Shown here: positions 44,906-56,200 of the stretch, in pieces
How positions within the stretch are numbered: position 1 is the first letter of the stretch
How the letters are laid out: each line of letters begins with the position of its first letter
Source of the DNA: Rhodohalobacter sp. SW132
GTDB lineage: Bacteria > Bacteroidota > Rhodothermia > Balneolales > Balneolaceae
Direction: 5' to 3'
Assembly (NCBI RefSeq): GCF_003390325.1
Contig: NZ_QUOK01000005.1
Span: forward strand, 310,001-374,000
Length of the DNA: 64,000 bases
Translations under genes and position numbers: made by a program
The notes under the pieces: generated by a model
Told to the model about the DNA's origin: nothing
The model's database searches: none
The model's input: the letters and a program-made list of their open reading frames with translations, nothing else

Positions 44906-46116
44906 AAACTAACCCCTGAAATCTCAATCCGGTACTTCACCACTTCATTCAATCCCTCTTCATTTTCTTCCATCGAGTATAGATAACCGTTTTTCACAGT
45001 CTGAAGTAGGTTTCCGCTCTCCCAAGGGTGAATAGCCAAAAGATCCCCGTTTTCGGATAAGATATGATATTCAGGTGCATCCCTATCATCCGTGTTCCGT
45101 AACACCCAGATCCGGCTCTCATCATCCACATGGAAATCTGACCACGAAGGACGTGTCTCCGGCATACGATCGTTGCGCACCATATTTTGCCACTGCACAT
45201 CGTGATTGTCATACAGTGCCAGAACTTCGTTCCTGTCCAAAGCTGGATTTTCGTAATCGTAGTACACAGAACGGATATAATTTCCATCCATATCAAAAAA
45301 CCGGAATAAAAAATGTTCTGCATGCCCGTGTACAAACCCATTATTGCTAAACCTGACAACAGAAGATCGCTTGTAGGGTACACTCATAACCGACATGCTA
45401 CCATCATTACGAAACTCCACCAGCGACTCACCTGCTGGAAAAGAGTAGATCTGTTGCCCATTAAATTTTCCGGTCTCACGATGCATCAGCTCTCCTTCGA
45501 TTCGCCGCTCTGACTGATCGGCATCCCGGCTGGCGGCAGAAAATCCCATTCCAAAATTCATGAGATAGTACTCATCATCAAAAATCTGAGCACTATGGAT
45601 CGACCGGAAGAATTCGCTGTCAAAGTTTGTTTCAAAATCAATTGATACATCACCTGCCACATCAAACGAATCGATATTATATCGCGTGATTCTTGTACTA
45701 TTTCTATCATATAGATGCAGGTAAGCGTCATCGGTTTGAATAGAGGTAATATTCCGATATTCGCCCGGCCCATCCCCTTCGCGACCGATGGATCGATTAT
45801 ATGTTCCGTCAGCATTATAGAGGTGGAGAATCGTTTCGCTATTATCCGCGATATAGACTCTGCCACGGTCGTCTACATGCGTCATCAGCCACCCTCCGAG
45901 AAACACATCATCGGTATCGCCGAATGATGCATCACGAGTCAGGGTGAGCTCACCGGATGGTTCGGTATTTGAATCGAACAGGGATACATTTTCAAGCGAC
46001 ACAATCTCTTCCGGCAACTCAATTTCCGGCGATCCTGAGCATGCAGATACAATAAAACAAAGCAAGATTAATAAAGGAAGTCCCGGAATGTACTCACTTG
46101 TATTTTTCTGATTCAT
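44902..46116 (-). CDS. 6-bladed beta-propeller lipoprotein
   Basis: 404 residues. Lipobox FIVSAC (Cys26). The propeller domain (about 60-395) shows IYIADNSETILHLYNADGTYNRSIG then REGDGPGEYRNI, the family hallmark. Later blades include HGHAEHFLFRFFDMDGNYIRSVYYD and SRIWVLRNTDDRDAPEYHIL. Typical size. Such proteins are abundant in Balneolota and Bacteroidota, but their ligand is unknown. One of three consecutive paralogues (44.9-48.8 kb), suggesting tandem duplication. Confidence 0.85.
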   Translation of the reverse strand: MNQKNTSEYIPGLPLLILLCFIVSACSGSPEIELPEEIVSLENVSLFDSNTEPSGELTLTRDASFGDTDDVFLGGWLMTHVDDRGRVYIADNSETILHLYNADGTYNRSIGREGDGPGEYRNITSIQTDDAYLHLYDRNSTRITRYNIDSFDVAGDVSIDFETNFDSEFFRSIHSAQIFDDEYYLMNFGMGFSAASRDADQSERRIEGELMHRETGKFNGQQIYSFPAGESLVEFRNDGSMSVMSVPYKRSSVVRFSNNGFVHGHAEHFLFRFFDMDGNYIRSVYYDYENPALDRNEVLALYDNHDVQWQNMVRNDRMPETRPSWSDFHVDDESRIWVLRNTDDRDAPEYHILSENGDLLAIHPWESGNLLQTVKNGYLYSMEENEEGLNEVVKYRIEISGVSF

Positions 46117-46422
46117 AGTAGTGGTCTTAAATGAATGGTTTCTACCTGAGTTCTATTCTTGAATTATGGGTTAAAAAAGTCCCCCTTAGAAAAGGGGGAT
46201 CGAGGGGGATGTCCATCGGATCTGTGTAAAAAACGATGAACACCCCTCTAAATTTCACTACGCTATCGCTGCGTGTTCAAAAAATGAGCCCCTTTTTAGG
46301 GGAGACTTGATACTGAATAAATGAAATAGATTATTAATCGAACTCAAGTTTTCAGGAATCTACATGATCACAATCAGCAAAACAAAAATTAAATTACTTT
46401 GTTAGTATATGGCTTTTTTCAG
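46117..46422. repeat. Intergenic dispersed repeat, CCCCCTTAGAAAAGG type (copy A)
   Basis: No gene. The segment from about 46181 begins CCCCCTTAGAAAAGGGGGAT then GAGGGGGATGT, followed by internal dyads and CCCCTTTTTAGGGGAG near 46290. The same opening block recurs at about 57452 (copy B). It looks like a short palindromic dispersed element (REP- or MITE-like) without coding capacity. Confidence 0.6.
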
Positions 46423-47559
46423 CTATTCGATCTCATACCGCTTCACAATTTCGAATCCGTCGCTGTCTGTCTCAACCAGGTATAGGTAATCATCCCAAAC
46501 TTCATGAATGGTGCTCTCTTCCGGCAGGGTAAGCATTCCATCCACTTCTCCGTTTTCTTGAAAAACGAGCCATTCCTTCTCCCCTGCCCCGTCGCCAAAG
46601 AGATTGACCCATACTCTGTTTCGATTATCAACAAGAAATGATCGAACTGTCGGCCAGGCGGATGGAAGCGTCTCTCCGCGAAGTGCGTCCATATAAGCGC
46701 TGCTATACCGGTTTCGAAGCTGGCTCCGCGTAAGCGGTTCTCCCTCCAGGTCTGAATAATATGCCCCGGTATAGGAGCCGTCCGAATCGTACTGCTTAAT
46801 CAAAAAATGCTCCGACCAGTTGGTGTAGACAGAGCCGCTGCCTGAAACAGAAACTCTGCTTCTGCGGCTGTAGGTAGGCACAATGATTCCGATATTGCCT
46901 CCCTCACTGTTGACCATTACACTTTCGCGTGCAGGCAACCTGATCTGATCCGCAGGTTTGTAGTTTCCTGATTTGTCTAATATTCCTGCCGCTTTATAAT
47001 GAATTTCTTCAGAACGCCCAACAGCATACATCTCAAATGTAATCAAAAATGCGTCATCCGGCAGCAAATGGAACGTTTCTGGCAAACTTTGGCCGGTATT
47101 TCCTAAAGTGAGAGTTTCAACAGGGTCGCCGGTTTCAGGGTCAAATGTTGTGATCCGGTTCAGGTTTCGGTCGAGGCCGTAAAGTAAATTGCCATCCGTA
47201 TTGATCTGAACCAGGGAACGAAACTCTCCGGGACCTTCCCCGTCTCGTCCAATTGAGCGGATATAATTTCCACTGCTATCAAACCGGTGAATCGTGGATT
47301 GATCTTCATCGGCAATATAAACTCCGCCATTTCTGTCTGATGTTATCCCCGAAATCCGGCCGATCAGCAAGTCAGCATCCGAAAATGTAACCGGGCTTGA
47401 TATCCGGATTTCAGTAGGCTGATCCTCACTCGGAAACTGAATTTCAGTCAGGTTCGAAAGCGTATCGAGCTCTGAGGCGAGGGACTGGTTCTGAGCCTGA
47501 AGTTCAGGCTGACCAATAGAAAACAAAAGAATGATGATAAAAAGCACTGATTTACTCAT
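46423..47559 (-). CDS. 6-bladed beta-propeller exported protein
   Basis: 378 residues with a type I signal peptide (LLFSIGQPELQAQ) and no lipobox cysteine. Propeller hallmark SIGRDGEGPGEFRSL near residue 97. Blades include GGVYIADEDQSTIHRFDSSG and VSGSGSVYTNWSEHFLIKQYDSDGSY. Paralogous to the neighbours at 44902 and 47587 (which are lipoproteins), so this one is probably soluble in the periplasm or secreted. It lies 27 nt after the stop of the 47587 gene, likely one transcript. Confidence 0.83.
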   Translation of the reverse strand: MSKSVLFIIILLFSIGQPELQAQNQSLASELDTLSNLTEIQFPSEDQPTEIRISSPVTFSDADLLIGRISGITSDRNGGVYIADEDQSTIHRFDSSGNYIRSIGRDGEGPGEFRSLVQINTDGNLLYGLDRNLNRITTFDPETGDPVETLTLGNTGQSLPETFHLLPDDAFLITFEMYAVGRSEEIHYKAAGILDKSGNYKPADQIRLPARESVMVNSEGGNIGIIVPTYSRRSRVSVSGSGSVYTNWSEHFLIKQYDSDGSYTGAYYSDLEGEPLTRSQLRNRYSSAYMDALRGETLPSAWPTVRSFLVDNRNRVWVNLFGDGAGEKEWLVFQENGEVDGMLTLPEESTIHEVWDDYLYLVETDSDGFEIVKRYEIE

Positions 47560-47586
47560 GATGATACCATTTTGGATTGATTCCGG

Positions 47587-48774
47587 TTATTCCATCCGCA
47601 AGCGATAGCGTTTAAGCTCATAAATTCCCTCTTCATAGTAGTTAAAATACAGATCATCTTTCCCTACAAGCCACAAGGTTCCCTTGTCGCTGAATTGCGT
47701 TTTGGCAAGAAGATCACCATCCTGAGAGACCACCCACCACTCCCGTTCATCCGGCGGATTGATATTTATTTCGATCCATAAATGTCCGTTGTCATCCGTT
47801 AGAAAATCGTTCCAAAACGGCCAGAAATCGGGTACACTGTCTGCATCCCTAACTGCAGAAGCAAGGTCGATCATGGGGTGAGATTTTTCTATTAACCTGT
47901 CGATGTGTTCCCCGGTAAGTTTTACAGGCTCAGTTTCAAGGTAGATGGATTGCCTCAGGTCTCCGTTCATATCGTAGATATAAAAAATGGGCTCGGCAGC
48001 GTAGGAGTGTACAAAACCTCCGCCCGGGAGCAGCGCAATTTCTGATTTTGCAGTGAAGGAGGTGGGAGACCTGCGCGAAACACCACCCGAACTACTCTCA
48101 AGAGCATCCCCGGCTGGATACCGGATCAGGCGATCGTCCATCCACCTGCCGGATATTGTGTATCGATGCAGTGAGATACTGTCCTGTTCAATGCGCGTGC
48201 TATATTGAGGAATGCCGATAAATGTGGTGTCTGTTTCTGCCAGTACCTGATGAATTGGAGCAAACACTGCCATCTCATTTTCTCTTTCGAGAGTACCGGA
48301 CTGCATCAGATCACCGGTATGCCTGTTGAAGACGTGAACCAGCTGTGAAAATAGGTCCAGCATAATTACCGCATCTCCTGAAATTGAGCTGCTTTCAAGA
48401 TATTCAAACTCACCCGGTCCGCGACCCTCTCCCCCAAAAGAGCGAATGTGCTCACCTTCGGGCGAATATTGATGGAGTTTTGTAACCTGGTTATCCTGCC
48501 AGTAGATGTTGCCATCATCATCCGTCATAATAGCATACAATAGCTGGATATATGGTTCGTCAAGCTGATTTATCGAGAGATTCTGTTCCAGCTTTAGGTG
48601 GTATAACGGCTCCGTATCAGTTTCTACGATAGCCAGATTTGTCAATTCAGAGATACCGGGTGGCAACAGGTCTTCAGATTGGTTGCCGCACCCCAAAAAT
48701 GGGACAGCCAGAATAACCAAACTTAAAACTGACTTCCATATACCCGTCCTGTCTACCCTCCTGCCATTTGCCAT
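47587..48774 (-). CDS. 6-bladed beta-propeller lipoprotein
   Basis: 395 residues. Lipobox VPFLGC (Cys29). Hallmark SFGGEGRGPGEFEYL near residue 115. Blades include IYWQDNQVTKLHQYSPEGEHI and VHSYAAEPIFYIYDMNGDLRQSI. It is the upstream member of the pair with the 46423 gene. The start ATG at 48772-48774 gives the only complete signal. Ligand unknown. Confidence 0.83.
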   Translation of the reverse strand: MANGRRVDRTGIWKSVLSLVILAVPFLGCGNQSEDLLPPGISELTNLAIVETDTEPLYHLKLEQNLSINQLDEPYIQLLYAIMTDDDGNIYWQDNQVTKLHQYSPEGEHIRSFGGEGRGPGEFEYLESSSISGDAVIMLDLFSQLVHVFNRHTGDLMQSGTLERENEMAVFAPIHQVLAETDTTFIGIPQYSTRIEQDSISLHRYTISGRWMDDRLIRYPAGDALESSSGGVSRRSPTSFTAKSEIALLPGGGFVHSYAAEPIFYIYDMNGDLRQSIYLETEPVKLTGEHIDRLIEKSHPMIDLASAVRDADSVPDFWPFWNDFLTDDNGHLWIEININPPDEREWWVVSQDGDLLAKTQFSDKGTLWLVGKDDLYFNYYEEGIYELKRYRLRME

Positions 48775-48977
48775 TATTTGATGAAGTAATATTTATTTGA
48801 TTTCCCGGAATCTATTATATGAGGTTAATGAATGCAACCGGGAATATCTTCAAACTATAAAAACACCGCTCAAACGACACACTTACCGTTCTAATGAACG
48901 GCTTAAACACCTTCGTACCTCTCCCAACACAATACCAACGAGAAATTTAACCTTACTTTTACGTCTGGATGCAAAAC

Positions 48978-49015
48978 AAAAAACCCGCACTCTTTAAAAG
49001 ATCTGCGGGTTTTTT
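48978..49015 (-). terminator. Bidirectional rho-independent terminator
   Basis: AAAACCCGCA / TGCGGGTTTT stem with T-runs on both sides, 29 nt after the stop of the T9SS protein gene at 49044. It ends that minus-strand gene. Confidence 0.9.
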
Positions 49016-49043
49016 ATGCTTAGATTTTTCGCTATCTGACAGT

Positions 49044-51020
49044 TTATTTTACCAGCATCAGCTTTCTGGTTTGAGTAATCTGACCAGCTGTGAGGCGATA
49101 GAGGTACATACCGCTGGCGAGATTACTGCCGTCAAAGTTCACCTGGTACGATCCGGGCGCCTGCTGACTGTTGACCAGCGTTGCTACTTTCCGGCCGGTC
49201 ATGTCATACACATCAATCGAAACGGTTGCCCGTTCTGCAACATCATACCCGATAACCGTCGTTGGATTGAATGGGTTTGGATAATTCTGTTGCAGTTGTG
49301 TAGCCATTGGACGTTCAGTACCGTCCTCTATTCTGTCTACCGAGGTATCAACGTTGTCATCCTCTCCGAGTATTGCAGCGAATGCAGTGATTGATTTAGC
49401 TGTGAACAGAATTTCATAGGTATCATCTTCCGGATCTACAGACATGTATCGCAGGGCATCATCTCCCGCGGCATTGCGATCTATAAAGAAGATTTGCTGT
49501 CTCACAGCGTTGTATTCAATATCGGTGACCACACCGGTAAAAAATTCCTGGATGGTTTCCCTGTCGGATCCATCGCTGTTCACCGCCCATATCCGGGTGG
49601 AGTTACTGTAGTATACTTCATCGCGGTCGGGATTATAGGCGATGCCGCTATCGGTATAAAACCCTTCGGTAGTAACCGCCTCAAGGTTCGCTCCATCCAG
49701 GTCTGTTTTGTAGATTCCATCACCTTCCATATAGAGAAAGATTCGTTCGCCCTCTATGTCCAGCTCAAGTCCGCGGATGGAATTTCCAGCATCTAAGGAA
49801 ATCAAGGTTTCCTCTGCCTCTTCATCATTCAGGTTCGTTCTGTAAAGACGGCGTGAATCGATCATGTAGAGATCATTTGTGACCGGGTCGAGCTCAATCC
49901 GCCTGAACAAGGTGCCGAATACACTGAGATCCTTGACTACTGAAATATCAGACCCTGTAAAATTGGAGCGCATAACCTGGTGTGATGAAGCCTCTGTAAT
50001 AAAATAGATCCATCCTGCATCTGCATCCACAGCAAATACACCTCCAAAAAATGATGGGACGGTTAAAAATACAGTATTCGCATCTCCAATCGTCCATTCA
50101 TTAACGGTAAAATTGTAGCGAAGAATCAGTGAATTTTGTTGATCATCGAAGATCATGTTTGATATGCGATCCGAGCCGCTGTAAACCGCTTCTGGTGTGC
50201 CGGATTCTGCAGCCAAATCCAGTTCGTAAATAGAAGAGCGGTCTTCACTGGTCAGCATTAACAGACGATTGTTATCTTCATCCAGGATAATTTGATAGAT
50301 CGTCTGCGAACTTGAAAAGAGTTCCGTTAACGTAGCGGTTTCCGTATCAATATGGTATAATTTTTGGGAAAACGATTCATCTACAACAAAGTAGAGATTT
50401 TCCCCGGCTGCATCTGAAATCAGGTGTTCAAATGTTCCGAATCCTGTACTGGAGTAAACATAAAGCGTGTCGGAATCTTCACTTTCAGCCGGCCTGGACA
50501 TCAGTTCGGTTTCTCCAAGACCATCTGATTCAGCCCAGAACATGGTACCCGCGGCATCCATGGCAAGACCAAACACATTATTATTTGCCATGATTTCGGT
50601 AGAAATAGTTTCTGTTTCCAAATCCATCGCCTGAACCTGGGCGTTCGAAGTGAAGTAGAGCACCCCATTTTCGGAATCAAATTCTGTTTTGATGGTCAGA
50701 AATGAATTTGAAAGGGAGTTTAGTTCTTCAAACGAGGAAAAATCCCGGCTCGCTTTAAAAACCCTGCGATTTTCGATTAATACCAGGCTGTCATTTAGTG
50801 CGTTGTAATGCCCATGTCTATAACTGACGCTATTATTTATGATGGTAGTTGTAGAGTCAAGATCAGGGTGGTACGATCGAATGGACTTCACCGCGCCATC
50901 ACCACTGTCATCGATGTAGAAGATAACGTTTTCCGCATCTTGTGCGACGGTTGACGAGGCGAAAGCCACCGAAAGTATAAGTATGAAAAATGTTGATAAT
51001 AGTTGTAGTGATATTTTCAT
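49044..51020 (-). CDS. T9SS-exported propeller protein
   Basis: 658 residues. Signal peptide to about 26 (SSTVAQ). The central about 30-560 residues are repeating strands of the NHL/LDL-receptor-YWTD-like type ([54 protein letters not shown]), consistent with one or two beta-propellers. A T9SS type A domain (about 583-658) has [18 protein letters not shown] and [13 protein letters not shown]...KLMLVK. Exported through T9SS; partner unknown. Monocistronic with a strong terminator. Confidence 0.87.
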   Translation of the reverse strand: MKISLQLLSTFFILILSVAFASSTVAQDAENVIFYIDDSGDGAVKSIRSYHPDLDSTTTIINNSVSYRHGHYNALNDSLVLIENRRVFKASRDFSSFEELNSLSNSFLTIKTEFDSENGVLYFTSNAQVQAMDLETETISTEIMANNNVFGLAMDAAGTMFWAESDGLGETELMSRPAESEDSDTLYVYSSTGFGTFEHLISDAAGENLYFVVDESFSQKLYHIDTETATLTELFSSSQTIYQIILDEDNNRLLMLTSEDRSSIYELDLAAESGTPEAVYSGSDRISNMIFDDQQNSLILRYNFTVNEWTIGDANTVFLTVPSFFGGVFAVDADAGWIYFITEASSHQVMRSNFTGSDISVVKDLSVFGTLFRRIELDPVTNDLYMIDSRRLYRTNLNDEEAEETLISLDAGNSIRGLELDIEGERIFLYMEGDGIYKTDLDGANLEAVTTEGFYTDSGIAYNPDRDEVYYSNSTRIWAVNSDGSDRETIQEFFTGVVTDIEYNAVRQQIFFIDRNAAGDDALRYMSVDPEDDTYEILFTAKSITAFAAILGEDDNVDTSVDRIEDGTERPMATQLQQNYPNPFNPTTVIGYDVAERATVSIDVYDMTGRKVATLVNSQQAPGSYQVNFDGSNLASGMYLYRLTAGQITQTRKLMLVK

Positions 51021-51276
51021 TATAAATGATAGTTGGTTTATTGAGGTAATAACTGACCTAAATAGCGTGGAAACAAAAAGATGTGTGTCAAAAAAATTGA
51101 GAAAAGAATTAAAAAATCTTGCCTGAATAAGAATTATTCAGATAAGTAATTAGTACACAATCAGTTGAAGAGATATAGCATCAACAACTCATTCATTTTA
51201 CTATAGTCCGCAATAGCGACGGACAGAATGCGGATTTTATCTCTCCGCGGCAGATTAGTATTTATCGAACTGCTGG

Positions 51277-51554
51277 ATGAAACCGTATCTTAGGTGGCAA
51301 AAAGGCTATACGTTCATAGATGTTGCGGGGCTGGTAACAAGCATAGCTGTTTGTTTTATCATCGTTATTTCGGGGATCAAAATGCGCTCGGACAAACTCC
51401 TGAATGGAACAATGGAAATGTGCTTATCGTTACAGCTGTTGTTGAGCAATGGTCTGATCAATCACGTATTAAATTTAGCATGATTGAACTTCCATCGATT
51501 CACCATGGAGGGGGACTCTCTTCAATTCCCAAACAAGATGGCCGGAGAGTTTAA
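51277..51554 (+). pseudogene. Collapsed remnant of an FtsX/MacB-family ABC permease
   Basis: Frame one from 51277 gives KPYLRWQKGYTFIDVAGLVT then a TM stretch, like the N-terminus of MacB_PCD/FtsX permeases (RNxxRxKGYTFIN-x-GL). In the +1 frame from about 51345, RYFGDQNALGQTPEWNNGN and VTAVVEQWSDQSRIKFSM match a later part of the same periplasmic domain (YFGDENPIGKT ... VTGVxEDxPxNS). A deletion of about 130 codons plus a frameshift therefore joins two parts of one gene. It ends before an intact hairpin terminator. Not functional. Confidence 0.72.
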
Positions 51555-51583
51555 CCACTATGGATCAAATCATAGTGGTTTTT
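51553..51583 (+). terminator. Terminator left behind the permease remnant
   Basis: AACCACTATG / CATAGTGGTT perfect 10-bp stem, 8-nt loop, then TTT. It overlaps the remnant's stop and would have ended the original plus-strand gene. Confidence 0.7.
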
Positions 51584-51608
51584 AGAAATTTTACAGGGTT
51601 GAGTGTAC

Positions 51609-52931
51609 TTACCGCACCGTTGTTGTTTCATTCACCCAGGCGTAGCAGGCACTCAGGTCACCGTTGATTTGAAATGGCTGACCATCTTCCCAGTCGCTGA
51701 AAAACTTATCTTCGGAGCTTGGCATTGCACCTTCATAGGATTCAGCACGGTTATCAGCGGTTGATGCGAGTGACGGGTCAGCCGCTTTGGCTTTGTCGAG
51801 ATAGTCAAGTACCAGCCAGTAAACGGCACGATCTTCTCTGTCAAGCGTGCCCCCACCGGTGCAGTCGGATATCGTATTGGCATAAATAGATGACATCCTC
51901 ATATACGCCTCACCGTAACTCTCGTCTATATCTATTGCTTGATTCGCGTAGTCCCGGGCCTGTTCAAAATTATCCAGCTGCTGGTGGGCTTCAGCAATTT
52001 CGAGGGCGATCACCTTTTGTTCTTCTGCATCTTCAGTAAGGTCCATCGCTTCTTCGAGGTAGGTCACCGCCTCACTATAATTACCTTCTGACAGATAGAT
52101 ATCCGCAAGCGCCCGGGTATTTTCCAGGTTTGGATTGAGCTCATAGAGTTCATTTGCAGTTTCAGTTGCCTTATCGCCCTGTCCTGTTTCTCCATAAAGA
52201 TCTACCAGGTTCAGCAACATTTCTTCTCTTTCGTCTCCTTCTGCATCCGCTAACCTGGATTCGATAAATTCAATTCTCTCTTCCGGATTCTCAAACAACC
52301 CATCTCTTACTTCAGCAATTGCGTCTTGCAGTTCCGGACCGGCATACGGTTCAACTTGTTCAATCATCTCAAAGGCCTCATCCCGCTGACCATTGTTTGC
52401 CAGTTCCGTTAAAACAACACGTGCAAAAAATCCATCCCCCTCTTCGGCAAAACGTTGACTGTCTATTTCATAAAGCTTTTGATACGCTTCTATTGCATCA
52501 TCCATTGTGGCGTCGAGATGCTCACGATTTTCGTGATAAAACCGCCCTTGCCTCAGGTACCAGTCGTAGTAATCCACTTCATCTTCCGAAAATGTTTCAA
52601 ACGCTTTTTTAATTGTCATTTCAGCATTTTCGAAATACTCTTCTTTCACGCTGGGATCACTTTCTTCTTCCGCGATGGCAACATAGATCGAGACCATTCT
52701 TTGAAAATGTCGCTCCAGGGAAAATCCTGAGTGCCCCTCCAGTTCCCGGGGTGTGGCTTGCAGCATCCATTCTCCATATTGAATTGCAAGTTCATAATCG
52801 TCACTTCTATAGGCATCAACAAAAACAGAATATGCCTGCAGCTCATTCATACCGTGCGGAGGTTCGTCCTGCGCTTCCGAAGTTAACGGAAAGATGAGAA
52901 GTGCCGCGAGAGTAAGGAATAAAAATTTCAT
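51609..52931 (-). CDS. Exported tetratricopeptide-repeat protein
   Basis: 440 residues. Signal peptide to about 20 (LTSEAQ). TPR-type helix pairs fill about 25-360 (LELAIQYGEWMLQATP-like, NYSEAVTYLEEAMDL, NFEQARDYANQAIDIDESYGEAYMRMSSIY). The C-terminal about 75 residues hold a conserved DCTGGGTLDREDRAVYWLVLDY segment found in other Bacteroidota TPR proteins, with a second cysteine near the end (SACYAW). Probably a periplasmic scaffold; partner unknown. Confidence 0.87.
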   Translation of the reverse strand: MKFLFLTLAALLIFPLTSEAQDEPPHGMNELQAYSVFVDAYRSDDYELAIQYGEWMLQATPRELEGHSGFSLERHFQRMVSIYVAIAEEESDPSVKEEYFENAEMTIKKAFETFSEDEVDYYDWYLRQGRFYHENREHLDATMDDAIEAYQKLYEIDSQRFAEEGDGFFARVVLTELANNGQRDEAFEMIEQVEPYAGPELQDAIAEVRDGLFENPEERIEFIESRLADAEGDEREEMLLNLVDLYGETGQGDKATETANELYELNPNLENTRALADIYLSEGNYSEAVTYLEEAMDLTEDAEEQKVIALEIAEAHQQLDNFEQARDYANQAIDIDESYGEAYMRMSSIYANTISDCTGGGTLDREDRAVYWLVLDYLDKAKAADPSLASTADNRAESYEGAMPSSEDKFFSDWEDGQPFQINGDLSACYAWVNETTTVR

Positions 52932-53272
52932 AGCATTCTTATATTTGGTTCCGGGTTGTGATTGCTATACTAAGGTTAGATATCATCCATACAGAATAAA
53001 AAACCAATAAAGCAGATAAATCATTCATAAACATAACGTTATGAACGCAATTATTCCAAAACATAGTGTGTATAAATGAAATAATCATCAACTATATAAA
53101 GTGAAATACCGCCCGAATGTTCCATATGGGGATTCTACAGGTATTCTGTTCACTATTATAATTCAACCGGGTGAGCCACTCCGGGTTAAAAACTTCTTAC
53201 AATTTGTCCTGACGATTCTCTCCAACTTTTAGTAACATCAACCAGACTTTTCTTAAACCTAAGTTGATAAGT
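52932..53272. other. Divergent promoter region
   Basis: About 340 nt between the divergent TPR and amidohydrolase genes. It contains the palindrome CATAACGTTATG at about 53033-53044, a possible regulator site, and otherwise nothing recognised. Confidence 0.45.
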
Positions 53273-56200
53273 ATGAAACGTTTTTTACTTCTTTTTCTCT
53301 CTTCTTTCTTGACCCTGGCGGCATTTGCCCAGGATAACGGCAACGATGAGTGGGATGTAACCCAGCATCGCGCCAATTACACCGACATCAGTTTCGAAAC
53401 TTCCGAAGGCACCTGGATGAACCTGGATGTGAGTCCGGACGGATCCGAGATCATCTTCGACCTGCTCGGAAATATCTACACCATGCCGATCGACGGCGGC
53501 GAAGCGACTGTTCTCCGCGAAAGTCTCGCGTATGAAATTCAGCCCCGTTTCAGCCCCGACGGCTCAAAAATCTCTTTTACCAGTGATGCCGGCGGCGGCG
53601 ACAACATCTGGTTAATGAACCGTGACGGCTCCGATGCCCGGCAGATCACCGACGAGAGTTTCCGCCTGCTGAACAACGCATTCTGGTCGCCCGACGGCAA
53701 CTACCTGGTTGCCCGTAAACACTTTACCTCCGCCCGTTCTCTGGGTGCCGGTGAAATCTGGATGTATCACATCACCGGCGGATCGGGCATTCAGCTCACC
53801 GAGCGGCCGAACGATCAGCAGGATAAGGGGCAGCCGTTTGTATCTCCGGATGGGAAATATGTTTACTACAGCCAGGATGTCTATCCCGGCGGATTTTTTC
53901 AGTACAACAAAGACCCCAACAGCCAGATTTACGCCATTAACCGCTACGACCTTGAGGAAGGCTCAGTTGAGCGCGTAACCGGCGGACCGGGCGGCGCGAT
54001 CTCCCCCACCATCTCTCCCGATGGTGAGAAGATGGCTTTTATTAAGCGTGTTCGAACCAAATCGGTTCTTTACATCCGCGATCTGGAGACCGGCATTGAA
54101 CGTCCTGTTTTCGACAACATGAGCAAAGATCAGCAGCAGGCGTGGGCGATTTTTGGCCCCTACACCAACTTTAACTGGACGCCCGACGGACAGCATCTGA
54201 TCTTCTGGGCGCAGGGCGGCATCCACAAACTGAATGTGGAGAACTACGAAGTGGAAGAGATTCCGTTTACGGCCGAGGTCAATCACCAGATTGCCGATGT
54301 GGTCCATTTTGAGTTTGATCCCGCACCCGACACGTTTACCGCTAAAGCGATCCGCCACGCGGTAACCTCACCCGATGGAGACCTGCTCGTATTCAACGCG
54401 GCCGGATTTCTATGGAAAAAGGAACTGCCAAACGGAACACCCGAGCGGCTAACGAATGAAGAAAACCTCGAGTTTGAACCGGCTTTTTCACCCGACGGCA
54501 ATACCCTTGCCTGGGTTACGTGGACCGATGAAGATCTCGGCGCCATCAAAACACTGAGGCTCGACCGGCGGCGTGCCAACCCGGAAACAATCACAACCGA
54601 AAAAGGAATTTACAGAACACCTTCATTCTCCCCGGACGGAGAGACGCTGGTGTTTCGACGTGATGGCGGCAACAACCACCAGGGGCATGCCTACACTCAG
54701 AACAGCGGAATCTTCACGATGCCGGTTTCGGGCGGAGAAAAGACCCGTCTGCGCGGTGGCGGCAGCAGCCCAATCTTTAATGCATCCGGCGACCGTATTT
54801 TCTACCTGCAGGGCACCAACTTCCGCAGTGTGGATCTGAACGGACAGGATGAAAAGCACCACTTCAGCTCACAATACGCACTAGAGTTCACACCGAGCCC
54901 CGACAACAAGTGGGTGGCGTTTCATGAACTCTATAAAGTTTACGTTGCCCCGATGCCTCAAACCGGGTCGGAACTGACGCTGAGTGCAAATACCCGAGCC
55001 ATTCCGGTAACGCATGTAGCTCAGGATGCAGGTTACAACCTGCACTGGTCAGCCGACGGCGAAAAACTGCACTGGACTCTGGGTGAGAAGTATTTCAGCG
55101 TGGAACTCGAAGAAGCGTTCGACTTCCTCAACGGTGATACCAGCGAAGAACTTCCGCTCGGCGACAGTGACGGCATCCGCATCGGCCTGGAGCTCGATAC
55201 CGACAAACCCTCCGGCGAAGTGGCGTTCACCAATGCGCATATCATCACCATGAACGGCGACGAGGTGATTGAGAACGGAACCATCGTGGTTCGTGACAAC
55301 CGGATTGAAGCTGTTGGTACTGATGTGAACATCCCGGACGGTGCCTATGTGATGGATGTGGAGGGCAAAACCATTATGCCCGGCATGGTGGATGCTCACG
55401 CCCATATCGGCAACTTCCGCAGCGGACTGAGTCCGAACCAGCAGTGGGAATATTTTGCCAACCTGGGGTACGGCGTAACCACGGTATTTGACCCCTCTTC
55501 CAATACCGAGATGATCTTTTCACAGGCAGAGATGATTCGATCCGGGAATATGACCGGCCCTCGCATTTTCTCAACCGGACGCATTCTCTACGGAGCTGAA
55601 AATGTGCAGAAAACCGTGATCAACAGCCTGGAAGACGCACGATCTGCCATTCGCAGAACACAGGCATTCGGAGCCACGGCTGTAAAAAGCTACAACCAGC
55701 CAAGACGCGATCAGCGTCAGCAGGTGCTTGAAGCCGCCCGTGAACTGGGCGTGAATGTAGTTCCCGAGGGCGGATCAACGTTCACCCACAACATGAGTAT
55801 GATTCTGGACGGACACACCGGCATCGAGCACAATGTGCCGATCTACCCGCTCTACAATGACGTGCTTACAGTGTGGGGAGCCTCTGATGTCGGCTACACG
55901 CCCACTCTTTCCGTTAATTACGGAAGTATGAGCGGCGAATACTACTGGTACCAGCACACCAACGTATGGGAGAAAGAGCGGCTGCTCACGTTCACACCAC
56001 GCGGAGTTGTGGACTCACGATCGCGCCACAGAACCATGGTTCCGTACGAGGAGTATGAAATCGGCCACTTCCAGAGTGCTGCCGCAGCCAAAGATCTGCA
56101 CGATCTGGGTGTAACGGTAAACATTGGCGGGCACGGACAGCTTCAGGGTCTTGCCGCGCACTGGGAGGTCTGGATGTTCACCCAGGGCGGGATGAGTAAC

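Noticed and set aside
53033-53044. CATAACGTTATG palindrome as a regulator site
   Set aside because: Short, AT-rich and single; mentioned in the region note but not enough for its own claim.
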